In this document: in pieces, positions 12,966-25,670 of the stretch | How positions within the stretch are numbered: the stretch's first letter is position 1 | How the letters are laid out: each line of letters begins with the position of its first letter | Source: Sitta carolinensis | Lineage: Eukaryota; Chordata; Aves; Passeriformes; Sittidae | Assembly: GCA_032173965.1 (NCBI GenBank) | Contig: JAVUNC010000006.1 | Coordinates: 35,931,870 to 35,995,869, forward strand | DNA length: 64,000 nucleotides | Reading direction: 5' to 3' | Made by a program: the position numbers and the translations under genes | Notes under the pieces: model-generated | Seen by the model: the letters and a program-made list of their open reading frames with translations, nothing else | The model's database searches: none | Told to the model about the DNA's origin: nothing

Positions 12966-15900
12966 GAACAATTTTCATTAGATAAGAGAATACTACAATT
13001 GTTTTTGATTGCAATTTTACATTATTCTCTCTACCTAAATACCAAAATATAGAGTAGCAATGAAAATTTATATTTGTTGAGCTGCGATTATTGTGATTAT
13101 ACAGATGAGAAATGAAGAAATGCTAAAATACTCCCTTTTAAAAAGTAGCTGGGACAATGATCGACAAAAGGGGACTATGCACATCCAAAGTCTGATGCTG
13201 TGATTAATTATCTTACTTAAAAGGGAAAGAAAACAACTATTACCATGGTAAAATAAGATATTATTTGGTGGGAAATTATATCAACAGAAGCTTCAGGAAA
13301 AGAAAAGAAAGCTTTTGTGTGGTCTTTGGCATGAAAACAAAACAAAATCTGGATCAACTTATTATAGTTGATATAAACAATAGAATCTGAGTTTTTATGA
13401 CATCATTTATGAAATTTTAATTAGTACAGAGACTCATGAACCTGTCAGACTACAGAAAGTGAAGCAGAAAATTAAGAGTATGGAACTGCAATGCATACAA
13501 CTCAGTTTTATGTCATCTATTTTGAATGCTATGCTTTTCCTTTACATATATAAAAAAAATACTATAAAATTAATGTTTCACTGCCTCTTGTTCTTTTCAC
13601 AGTGTTGCAATGGTTTCTTAAATGTTAATTTAGAGTGCAATGTGTCCAACACATAAAAGAAAAACGTAATTTAAAAAATGTTGAATTATCCAATGTTATT
13701 AGATTTCTTAAAAAATTATTATTGTAAACTGATATTATGCCATTTGTTTTATTCTACAGAAACCTTTAGCACTTTTAAGGATTTTTAACATCTGGAAGAC
13801 TCTAAGATAGCCTCTGTGACTTTAAAAAGTCAAAAAATAATAGGAAAACAAGGAAAATAACTCAAAAAGTCAGACCCAACTCTCATTTATGTTAATGTGA
13901 ATAGAGCCTACAATGATATGATTAGAAAGGGAAAAAATAAAACCCCAAGGAATAAAATCAAATACCCACATAAGTTCAAGTAACTAATGAGATCAAATAC
14001 TGATTTCTTTTTTTCTTATTTTCTTTCTAAACTGAGGATGTTCAGTCTGTGTAGTATGTCAGCCCCTCAAACAGAAACAGTGCCTGACATTAAAATGTAT
14101 TTTTCCTGAAGAGCAGTGCTATCTCCTTTTCAAAGGCAGGAAACTGCAAAGTATTGTGTCTTCTCAAGTTCAAAAGTAAATTTGAGGTTGAGGCTATGCC
14201 TGAGTAGAAACCAAAGTCTTCTGATCTAATCCTTAGTAAAGTGTAATCTTGACAGAAAAATTTGCCTCTCCCTCCATCAATCAAACTGTGTTGTCTTCTG
14301 TCAGCAGGGTATCTATCCTTATTTAGGTATCTTTGGGACACACACACTTGTTCTTGAGAAGATGCTAAATTGCACCAGTCTGACTGGGAGCAAGCCAGAA
14401 ATACAATTTATTTCTTGTCTTTTAATTACACTCTGCTCCTTATAACGTCATAAAAACCTAATGCACCTTATTTGCTCTTTAAATAATTCTCCAATGCCAA
14501 CTCAATGGTTGTGGGAAACGACCCACAAATTAATTTTCTTTTCTGTCTTTTAAATCTATGAACCTAGGAAAAAAAAACTCGTTTTATAATGGCATATGAA
14601 GTCTCTAAAGTAAAAGAAGATGGGGATGCAGTTTGAATCAAAATTAGTCAACTAGCATGATGAAGTTAACCAGCCTGAACATTTTTCTAAGAAAATTAGG
14701 GACAATTAAGTGATAAAAGGTGAAAAAAATAAAGAAATAATTATAAATTAAAAAGAGTGTGGGGATTTTCTAAAAGAAAATTCAAAGGCAGAAACATAAA
14801 ACACACAATGAAGGGAAAATAAACAAAAGTTTTGAATCATGTGACAGCACACTGAAATTAGAGCCACATGTGATAAATGAATGGAACAAACATAAGTTAA
14901 AGGAACCCTGTTAAGTAAGAGTTTGGATATATGTGAAACTTTGTCTTACAGCTAAAAACAGGACAGAGTGGGACAGAAGGACAAGAAAGGGTGAATACAG
15001 AAATTACAGGTCAAAAGTTCTGCTTTTGGTTGGTTAGTGTCAGCACATGGTGTTAGATTGCAATAAAATAGAACAGCACACGTCACTATCATATGAATAC
15101 ACTTTATCAGCACAAAAAAGGAAAATATTCAAAGGCACACAACCTGCACGTAGATATACACAAAGCCAAAAGCCAACAACAACAGAATTATGGACAGGAA
15201 AAAAAAAAAAATAGATATTTTCAGATTCTGTGTCATTTATTGCTTATTACAGGGATTATATATGGAGTAGAAGGCTTCTTTTTGATGTTAGATGACATCG
15301 CTTTTTGCAAAGAGCATGCTTTCATCTATTTCTATCCAGCAAGCAGGACAGCTGAAGCATCATTTGAAATAAGTAAGTGACCAAAATATGGAAGGAGGTG
15401 GTATTCAATGAATAGGAACTAAAATAAACAACTTTAATAATTGCAAACAAACATAGAAGAAAGGACCTGGAGAAAATAAGTAAAATCCTGAAACTGCAAA
15501 TTACAAAAGCTGTGGAATTCACCAGAGTTTTCTCAGTGATTCCAGATGTCATCCATAATTAACTCAGAAAAATCCCCTGTTCTATAAAAGACAAATTTAA
15601 AGAGGAAAAGCTTTTTAGACATCTGAGCTAAATGAAAGTAATGGAAAATGCCATGGTAGAAAAGGAATGGAAAAGTACAAGACTAAATAGAGATTAAACA
15701 CAGATATGATAACTCATGTACAGAACAAATAACGAGTTCTCATCATCATTCATGATCTCTTTTGAAGAGAGGTCATGAATGTACAGACACAGAAAAAATG
15801 AGAAAGTGCTATTTTATGCATGTAGATGGCATTCACAATTCACAGGGCAGGGAGCAGGAGATGCTAGAACAGGCAAAGGAGAATACTGGGAATTCAGATA

Positions 15901-17917
15901 GACATCGTGAAATGAACCATGTCAGAAACAATAAAAAAGTTTCAGGTATGGTTTGCTTTTCTTCTCCAACATGACAATAAAATGAAAAGCTTGCATTTTC
16001 AGAAATTGGAGAGAGCAACAAGAACTGTCAAGATGATAATGTCTCTTTAAAAATCTTTACTGCATCTTCTGTTTTTGAGTATGCTCTGGTTATGTATTAG
16101 AGGTAATATGTATATTATGTAAATTAATTCTTGAATCTGCATGTTCAAAGGATGAGAATACCTTAGAAGGCAAATCACCACTCCCACTTGTATAATTGTT
16201 TTATCTCTGCCACAGACATTTAGCATCTGTTTTTGCTAACACTTGTGAAGTTTTCTGGGAGCTTTGACTCAGCTCATTAGCAGGTTTACTGCAGCCAAGA
16301 AGTCAGTGGACCACAGAGCAAACTGTCCTTTTCAGAGGCAAAAGGGAAACAGGCATGTGAAAACTGGCTAATTCATACACCACTAGAAAATTTCAGTGTC
16401 ACCACTCTATAATACCTGCACTGCTTGTCAATGGATTAATGATGTATTAGTGTGTTAATGAGGACCAAACACAGACAACAGGAGTTGCATCATCAGAGTC
16501 CCTGTATAAACTCAACCCTGGCAATGAACTAGGTCAACAGCAATAACCATCCAAATTGTAACTTATCTCTGCATTGGACCTCAACCCATATTTATTGTGT
16601 CTGTTCCACCCAGTAGGAGGCTGGTACACACATACTGGCTGACAGGCAGTAGGCTTTTTCTAGTCTATGGAGAGAAAAAAGTCTTGATCTTAAAATTAGT
16701 TTAATAACATATATTTTTATTTCATGTGGAAAGAATTTGTAGCACTGCAGCTAAACTGTTCTTGGGCCTTACGTTCCAGCCAGAGCTGAAGGCACATTTG
16801 CAGATAACACCAAGTGAATGACATTAAAATCTTCCAGAGGAAAAGGAATAGCAGAGAAAAACACAGAATTATTTCTTGTCAGCACTTGCTGGAGACCTAC
16901 CTCATATTAGGTATCCTAATCGGGCTGAAGCAAATTTAATTGCAGTATGTTCTATATATTCTTGGTGTTTTATAATATTGTTAATGCTATACATACTTCT
17001 TGCTCAAGTGGTCATGACCAGTTGCAAACCTCTTTTGTCTTGGAATCTTTTTGGTCATTAATTTTTATAATTTAAAATCACTGGACAGCTATTTTCATAC
17101 TGGAAATAAAAAGTTTAATTATTGATACCATGGGAGCCAGGATATTAAAGTATAATTTTCAATACTTTACTATTTATTTTTACAACATTAAGCTAAAACA
17201 TGGACATATCTTTTTAAGTACTGTTTAAAGACTGCCTTGACTTTTTATAGTAAAATTTGTTGCTTACACAACACTGTCACATTCAAACAAAGAGAAAAAA
17301 CATTGTGTAGGTTTTTTTCCTCCAGAATCACGAAGAGTAGAGTCAAATAGAACATTTTCCTGGAAAAACTGCCGTGAGGTGCAGGGTAGAACTGAATCCA
17401 GCTTGCTTTTGGGCAGGTGATGTGCATGTCTGAATGCTCGCAGCAGCAGTCTTTCAAGTTGAAAGTGAAGTAAAGAGCTCAAAAATGGACGCAGTAGATA
17501 TGAACTAAGAAGAAACTGCTCTGGAATACTTCTATGAGCATATAATTCAGCATTATGTGAAGCTAAATTATCCCTCCCCGTAGTTTATATTTAGAGGTCA
17601 TCTACTTCTAAGAATGACGTGAAACTTAAACTTTGTGGTAGAATCTACCAAGATCAATTTCTGTGTAGTACAGTTCACACAGCTGTATTGAACAATAACT
17701 TTCAAAAATAGACCTCAGGCATAGATATAGATAAAAAAAATATGCTCCTTGCTCTAATAGAAACAGTGCGGGCCATACAACAGACAAATACACAGCTTGG
17801 GAAACAGGCAGGGCTGCTGAACACTTACAAGTTAGATAGCTGTTCCTGATAGTTACTTTTTAGTTATTTTTTAATTATTTTTTTCCCTTGCAGTTTCCTC
17901 TGAAAGAGTTGAATGCG
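12966..17917. other. AT-rich sequence, no recognised gene
   Basis: Apart from the weak MIR candidate at 13.1 kb (own entry), nothing is recognised. The longest frames are 95 codons (15093-15380, plus) and 85 codons (14090-14347, minus), with no known domain. A-rich stretches such as 15199-15210 and a run of AAAAT-type simple sequence around 14700-14760 are present. Confidence 0.6.
13080..13205 (+). mobile_element. Possible diverged MIR-type SINE relic
   Basis: The segment GATTATACAGATGAGAAATG (about 13095-13114) resembles the ATTTTACAGATGAGGAAACTG core of mammalian and amniote MIR elements. A later block, TCCAAAGTCTGATGCTGTGA near 13183-13202, roughly fits the ACTCCAAAGCCCGTGCTCTT part at about the right spacing. 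The middle portion fits poorly. It is much weaker than the copy at 17.9 kb, and a chance match cannot be excluded. Confidence 0.35.
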
Positions 17918-18055
17918 ACACTTTCCCATTTTACAGATGAGGAAATGCAACATAAAATCAAACCACTTGTCCAAGATCAAACAGGCAGCCTTTGACAAAA
18001 GTATGAACTCTAAATCCCAGGATACCAGTGTAGTCATTGGACCACTCTTCTGCTT
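17918..18055 (+). mobile_element. MIR (CORE-SINE) relic
   Basis: The sequence CCCATTTTACAGATGAGGAA (about 17927-17946) is the hallmark of the MIR core. It is followed in the right order and spacing by CACTTGTCCAAGATCAAACA (near 17966-17985; consensus GACTTGCCCAAGGTCACACA), by AAATCCCAGGATACCAGTGT (consensus near AACCCAGGTCTGTCTGACT), and by GGACCACTC near the end (consensus TTAACCACTATGC). MIRs are tRNA-derived SINEs mobilised by L2-type LINEs and active deep in amniote history, so only a few old copies remain in bird genomes. Several small indels fit great age. The 5' tRNA-like head is not recognisable. Confidence 0.85.
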
Positions 18056-21000
18056 TTACAAAACTACCCTTTCTGTCAAATATCATCTTTAAGCTTGTTG
18101 ACTTTTGAAATTACTTGTCCCTTGAAAATGGCAAAGTTGTGTTAAATGATTTACAATATTGGGAAAATTAAATGTTATTCAATTTTCATCAGAGCTAGAT
18201 GAAAGCCCTGAAATACGAAAATGACAGAATTTCCCTCTAGTGGCTTTCTCAATATTTCATAGTGTCAGGAAGACAAATTTTTTTCTTCAGTTTTTATTTT
18301 TTAATTTATTCCTTACATACAGTCTTTTTTGTCTCACTGAGTAATTCAGTTTTATAAATTTCTTTCAAATAAATCTTATTTCTTGAACCTTTACTTGCAC
18401 CAAAAGGAAATTAAGATAAAATGTTTTAACTCAAACACTTTTGAATAAATTAATTTCCATGCCACACACAGTTTAAAAAAAAAAAATATCCTTTCCCCTC
18501 CAACTTGGTGAGGAGTAGGGTTCTAACAACAGATCTTTCCATTCCTCTTCTGATTTCATTCTTTCTTGCTTTGTTGTTAATCACTATTATTTTGTATTAA
18601 ATACAAAAATATTTGATCATCCCTAATGCATCCTAACATTCAGGGAAAAAAATTGCAATCAATCAATAAACAGAATCAGACTTTTTCAAGGGCATGAAGT
18701 TGTAAAACGAATTGAAAAAATTATATCCATATGTGTTGGTAAATCAAGTCTTCAAATTGTGTTTTATGAAATGAGAAATATACCAATGAAAATATAAAAT
18801 AAGTTTGTTTTTACCTAAAACACATGTTGAATAAAGTAGAGGGCTATTTTTTACATTTCAGGATATTGAAACATAAAATTCTAAAAAACTTTACAAAAAG
18901 TTATATTGTCAGTTGTTGCCGAATTTTTTGGTTGGATTTGTGTGTGTGTGTGCTTATTTTTTACTGTTACTTAAAAATTTCAAAATGGATTACTTCCTGA
19001 TCAATATGAAATTGGTAAGCATCAACAGTTAAAGATCTCAGAAACTTTATCCACCTTGACTCCTGTTTAATCTATAGATCTCTAACTCATCCCAAAGTTA
19101 TCCTCTAAATGCATAACACTGCTTTCTGATGCAGATCAGCCACCTAACAATGCTTTTTCCCTCTGATTTTTCAGTACAGAGAGGAGTGCTGGGCTAAACC
19201 ATAACTTGATGCCTTCTCCACGGGCTCTGCATACCAGTGTATTGTAATGTATTTCTTCTTCATGCTCTTTACTCTGTATGGAGTGCTCTGTTAAAGAGCT
19301 CTAGTATGGCACTGAGCTTGGTCAGTTTTCAGCATCAGACAGGAATATCAGTAGCTTCAGAAGCATAAGATAAACAGCCAAGTGCTTCTCTAAAAGGCCT
19401 GTGAGGAATTTTGGCTTCTATGTATAGTTTTTAATTCCTTTTCTACAGAGACCACACATATATTTGGCATATTGCAGAGTATATGGGGGGAAGGGAGTTC
19501 AAGCTCTTTAGTATATATGTAACTTTTTATTTTGGCTTTTGAAACTTATGAAGTGAAGCAAGAAATGAATCAATGACAAAAACAAAGATAGGAAATCATT
19601 CCACAAGTATCAGCCATATGAATAATCTGATAATGACCATCCATATTTAAATATAGATGACTGGTGGAATGAGAAACTCTCTGTAATTTAATGTTATTTC
19701 TTAACAGTACTATTCTCAGGAATACCAATGCATCTGCCACTAATTTCATGTAACATTCAAGGTGGCTCTGGGAAAAGTCAGACACAGGGATCAAGTGAAT
19801 TACTGATATTAGTATAGCATAGAAGACTATTCCAATAATCAGCTCTTCACCAAGTAAAAGTAATTTATCTACAGCTCCTTGTACATTGCAATACAAACTA
19901 ATAACCAAGTTTTTTCAAACCAGGCCTCATTGAAAAAGGAACCTGGCAAATGATTGAAGTGATCTGTACTCATTACCAACCAAGGTGTCATGGACTGTTT
20001 ATTGAAAATAGTGTTTTAAAGACAACAAAGCAGCTTTCTATGGTTCATCATCTAAATAAAACATTGTCTAAGATATTATGGATAATGTCAACCATATTAT
20101 TTTAGTGAGTGACTCCTTGGAGTTATTTGAACATTTCTTTGTAAAAACAGGTATAATTTTAATTAGGCATGGTTATTATTTTAGATGGCCCAAAACATTT
20201 AAGGTTATATAAGAGAAGAAAAAATTTTTGAATCCTCTTTAATTCTGACATCTGACTGCATTCCAATGTATTTCTTACTTTGTAGCTGTGAATATTTTAT
20301 AATTTTGTTCTCCTATCTAAAGGGAGAATGCATAATCCTTTTTTTGTTGAGATACTGTTCTTTCAATTAGCCTTTGGTGATAGATTCAAATTTAAAAGGT
20401 ATTTGTTCTTTTTCAGAGAATTTGCTCCTACTGCTTAAAGTGAAATGGAGAAAAGACAGGATGAGATGAAGGTGCCTGAAGCTATCACAGACTCCTGTTG
20501 GCTTGTTTGACAAGATCTTACTAGTACAGATGGGAAACAGGCTATTACAGAGATGGATATTAGTACAAGAATCAGAGAAGAAGCACATTTCATACTGAGC
20601 CTGATCAAAGATCAAGAGTAAAGGTATGAAACAAGGATAGTCTTTTAAAAAAATCATGCCACTGGTTGTCATGAAACATGAGAAAAACAGAGAAAAAGCT
20701 CACACTAGGCCTGCTCTAAGATAAAGAATGTAAATATAAAGCAAGAATTGCCTTAAAAAAAATTATTTTGTACCAAGATAGTCTGGTTCTTATAAAACTA
20801 TAAAAGCTACGGAAATGGATTTTTTTTTTTTTTAAATCCAAGGGAAAGTAAAACTTCTGTGTTAATGAAGTAAGTCTAGAAAATCTTCAAGCTGCTGAAG
20901 GAACTGGCCAAATAAATTAGAATAAAATTTCATGGTTCCTGCTACATGTCATTGAGAGGCTGGTGGTGCAATTCATGCTTAGCATTAAGAAGCTATGCAG

Positions 21001-24000
21001 AATAAAAATCACTGACTGCATATCTATATCACTGACTGATATCCATATCATATGGTCTACTTTTGTTAAAACTCCTTTTGGGGCAATGGACAATTACTTA
21101 AATAAAAAAGATGAAAGGATTTGTAATGAATTAAGTCATGCTGTCAATAGTTCAAAAAGTGAACAGCATTTTGAAGATTCCTAGGGGTAGAATAATGCTG
21201 ACTACTGTCATTTTACTAAACCCTATCAGAAAACAGGGGTTAGGCAAAGCATCAAAGCAATTTCTGACTTGAAGAGCTGTCTTTTCTAATGATTAAACTT
21301 CTTAGCAATTAAAATATATTTTCTTACACCTTATATTCTGGGCAATGTGGTTGAAATTTGTGAGTAATTTTAGACAAACTTTTGATAGACAAATTGTATT
21401 GGTTCTGTAGTCCACTGATATATAATGGATCCTTTGAGTGGTCCTAAGCACAGGTATCAGCATCTGCACATATATGAGGAACAAATTCCTTGTTACACAC
21501 AGACTTCCAAAGGTAACTGTATGTACTGGAGTATTCTCAATAGCCCAAGTTTTATTCTGGTATAACAGAAATATTTAGTTACCATCAGTTAAACCTACCA
21601 TTTTTATACTCAGATTTAAAGGACAAATTTATAAGAGATGCCAATAATCACAGATCTTTTTAAGATGTAGGTTTAAATATTCTCTTCTTGCTCTTCTTTG
21701 TCTATCTTCATTGCATGAAATACATTTCTTTCTTCTTATTTTATCAAGATCTTTTAGGTCAAGGCTTGTGCTGTATCAGAAAACAACATAATGGCAAAGG
21801 GAGAGAAAAACAGATAAAATAAACTTTTCATAAGGAGCTTCCTTGATGTACTTATACAAGCAAGTAAATGAAATATTTAGAAACTGGGGACTCAAGAGGA
21901 CATTTGGTAGTGAGAAAAATCTTTATAAAATAATTTGCCACACTGTATTTTCTTATTCCAAAATGTCAAGTTTCTTAAGATCTGTATCTTGATCTTCATT
22001 TCCTTCTGTACTGGTGAGGGAAAAATATTTCTTTTATCAGCTCTTAAAGAGAAAGAAAAGGAAGATCTTGAAAGTTTCAGTAGGTTCATAAGGAAAAAGA
22101 GAACCTGAAGGTCTTTTTATACTAATGAAATTCTAGAGTTCAGGTCAGTACAGAAAGCAGTTTGGAATGGGAATTGAAATAGTTTTGAAAAAAGTCTTAT
22201 CCTTCTGTGTTTTAAAGGAGTTATTGTTACTTTATTTGGTCTAAAACATATTAATCATTTACCTCTTAATCTTTTAGTTATTTGGTGAGAGACCAAACAA
22301 GGTTCTTTTCAAATTACAAGGATCTCCATGAGACTTCATAAATTAAATTTTTTTTTTACCATTCCCTTTTCTGTTTTCCTGTCATTTGCTTAGTATATAT
22401 TGAAGCAGCCCTTATGATCTGTTATCTATACCTCTAATTTCTTTACTAAAGTGAAGAGGTTTTTCTTTTACTCAATGATTTTAGTATGGAGCAGTTTTGG
22501 CCTCTGCAAAAACTTGTGAAGTAGTTGGGTAGAACAATTATCTTCATGATTTTCATAAATTCTTTTTAACCAGCTGCTTTCTCTGTGGTTGAGGGAAGCT
22601 GGGTTTTGCTGAGAGTTGTCAGATATTTTCTACATCTGATAGAAAGGCCCTCTGTGTAGCAAATTTGTAACATGTGTAAACCTCTAATATTCGAACAGCC
22701 TTCCTGTTTTTTCCATTCTTTCTATTTCTTTTAATTATAATTAATGTTTGAGTATTTCTCACAGACAATGACAATGAGAGAAACATTAAATATCCTGAGG
22801 AAACAGCATGAGAGGGGAGAGTTTATGAGATCTGCTTTTGTCTCTTAGTAACAGTGGAGAGTAAAAATATGTTTTTCTCTCTGGAAAAAGCACACAAAGA
22901 TTCAGAGATAGCTATGCAATTCCAAGGACAAACTTGAAATGTCTTTCCTCTATTGATGGATTACATAAAAATGGTAATTTCAAATCAGTGAAACCTGCAT
23001 TTCCATATCCTGGTGCTGATACTTGATTCTAGTTTTAATGTTTATCAATACAGTGAAGAATGTTAAAAATATAAGGGCCCTTTATTTCCCATAACTTATT
23101 TAATTTCAATTATTATTCCTATAGTGGTCTTCAGAATTTTAAATTTACAGTAATTATAATATTGATAGCCAACAATGCAACACTTCGAATATTCAGATTT
23201 AAATGGAGATATATTAGACAAGTATTTTAAAATTGTTGCCTAATGCCTAAAGGATTCAGAACTAATATTGAATTAAGTCGGTATACTCGTCACTTCCATC
23301 TGTTATTGTAATGAAATGTGTATTTTTTCAATATCAGGGAAAAGAATATTTATCAAAATATGTCAGAATTCAAGGAAGTACAGATGTCTGTGGATGTTGT
23401 ACATGTAGTTCAGGGCAACTGTGTATGGAAAAACACGTTAACTTCTGGAAGATTTTTTAACAGAAATGTTCAATAATAATTAAGGTACTAGAAAAATGCA
23501 GTGCTGGAGTCGATAAAAGTATAGCCATCGAACTTTTCCATTTAGTTATTGTTCATCAAGGTCTTTGTAAGCGAGGTCTGAAGATTTGTTATCTGGCAGA
23601 AGAGTTGTGTCAGTTCAGTAGCAGTGCTGTGGAAGTTTGCAGACATTGACCAAAGCTTCTGCATTCTCCCTGCATCAGAGAGTCCACAATAGAGACCTTG
23701 ACAGAGCAAAACAAAAAAATCAGTTGTGTATTGCCATTAATGTGGGCCAAAGAGGGATGACAGTAGACAAGTGCCTGTGTCTGTCTGAAATGCAGTGATA
23801 GGTCTATAACTACCTTAGGAAAAAAAATTTAAACAGAAACAAAGAAATGTAAGTTTTCCCACAAAAGGAGGAAGACTGCAATCTCCCTTGTGGGTTTACA
23901 AATAACCCTGCCTCATGCTCCATATCCTCCTTTTCTGTCTGCATTTCAACACTGAACATTCAGTTGCCCTCCCCATCTATAAGTTTTAATTGTTTTGAAA

Positions 24001-25444
24001 TACCTTTATTCACTGTTTCCATTTTGTTAGAATTTGATTACAACTACTGACTGAAGTCATTCAACTTTTATTTTTCAAGCAAGTGATGCAGTTCTAAAAC
24101 ATACTCAAAATCTGCTATCAATTTGTCCTTGCTTTTCCTAGTATCTAAGGAACAGGCATTCAGGAAAACAAAAGCACTTAGTAGGACCTAAATAATTTAT
24201 CAAGTCCTTTGTAATTCCTAAGAGACATAGGAGAGAAGCAATAACAGAAATAAAAAAGGCAGCATCGAAGAGATGGGCAGGGGGTGGGTGGATAGAAATG
24301 AGAAAAAACAATTAAGACAAAAGGTAGAGATTTTGTATTTATGAATAAATTTGTGCATGTCCCAACACATGCCCACATGTGCACAAAAGATTTGAGGAGA
24401 AAAGAAAGAAAGCAATGTCTTATTTTTGGCTATTTCCAATGGAGGAGGAAAAAAAAATGTTAGGGTTAAAAATAATTAAATTAAAAAAAAAAAACCTAGA
24501 ACCTACACGCAATTTGCCCCTAAAACAATTTTTAAAAGTACAAACTGAACCAAGAAAATAGATGCTTGGGCAACTTTTTGATTTTTCCATACGAACTATA
24601 TTTGTCTGCTGCAAAATAAAGTTTCATTTTTTTTTACTCTTTGATAGAAGCAAATGTCAGAGAGGTGTGTGTTGTTTCCGTGCAGTGCAGCTGAGGAGTG
24701 GGTAAAAGGGCTTTTTGTCCTTCAATTGATATATTAAAAAAAACCAAAAAAACAAACAAAAAAACAGTAACGAATAAGATCTCAGTTTTTGTTAGTACTT
24801 CCAGCTGTTCAACAAACAAAGATAACTGAGAGCTTAGCATTTACTCTTCAGATTTTATTGCTGAGAGTTTCTGATTCGGCATTCCAGGTACCAGTGGTTA
24901 AAGAGCAGCATGCACACAGCTCTGTGTGCAGCAAGCAGACCACAGGCACTGCACCCAAATGTGAGAGCCAAGTTGACTCCACTACTAGCTCATTGACTTT
25001 AAATCATTTTAAGGGCCACTACATTTTGAAATTATTCATTTAAACCATGATAGATTGCATCAGTTTATATTCAGAGAAGCAATAAAGAGGAAACCTACGT
25101 TCACCTCTCAACAATGCATCCTCTCCCAATGCTGGGCCTCAATGATAATAGGAATACTATCCCTTATGGCTTTTCTGGTAGTTAAAGACCATTAGAGCTC
25201 GACAGCATGCCATGCACTGATAAACACCGTTTGACTGATGAGTCCACTTTTTTGAGGAGTGACTGTAGCAATATGAATTCAGGTAATAAAGAGTTCAGGC
25301 ACTACAGGTTTGCACTTCAGTTTATTATATTCTAAGAGTGATTCAATAGTGTTGAAAAGATACAGTGTAATTCAAGTGCTTCCCTTTCAGCACACAGTCA
25401 CTGCTACAAAAAAAACCTCTTTTTGCAGAGATAGAAAAATGAAA
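18056..25444. other. AT-rich sequence, no recognised gene
   Basis: No gene or clear interspersed repeat is seen. The longest frame is 112 codons (19570-19908, minus strand); its translation is hydrophobic in its first half but matches nothing I know. Small simple repeats include a (TG) run at about 18940-18952, a 20-bp imperfect duplication of ATCACTGACTG at 21008 and 21028, T or A runs near 18474-18486 and 20820-20833, and an A-rich tract with scattered C at 24736-24766. Confidence 0.6.
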
Positions 25445-25670
25445 AAGGCTTTTGGAGGTCAGGCAGTCTGACCTCCTGCTCAAAGTAGGGGTGACTTCAA
25501 ATGTAAACCCAACATACTCAGATTCTTTTCCAACCAGTTTTAGAGGCTCCAAGGGGGAAGATTTCATGATTTCTCTGAACTATCCTTTCTAGTGCTTAAC
25601 CACTCTAGTTGTGAAGATTTTATTCTTTTGTTCAAAGTAAGGTTATCTGACTCAAGACTAATCAGATTAA
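25445..25670 (-). mobile_element. CR1 LINE 3'-region fragment, antisense to the given strand
   Basis: On the plus strand the order is GGAGGTCAGGCAGTCTGACC, CTCCTGCTCAAAGTAGGGGTGACTTCAAA, TTTTCCAACCAGTTTTAGA, CTCCAAGGGGGAAGATT, and CTAGTGCTTAACCACTCTAG then GTGAAGATTTTATTC. This follows the reverse complement of the bird CR1 3' region, which reads CCTGCTCAAAGCAGGGCTGATTTCAAA, then TCCAAGGATGGAGA, then CCAGTGTTTGACCACCCTCA, then GTGAAAATTTTTTTCC. The copy is diverged by many substitutions and is not coding. Its left edge lacks the tandem ATTCT-type tail. Boundaries are approximate. Confidence 0.85.

Noticed and set aside
19570..19908. 112-codon minus-strand frame with a hydrophobic first half
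   Set aside because: No recognisable family, no homologous context; the length is within chance for 64 kb of six-frame AT-rich DNA.
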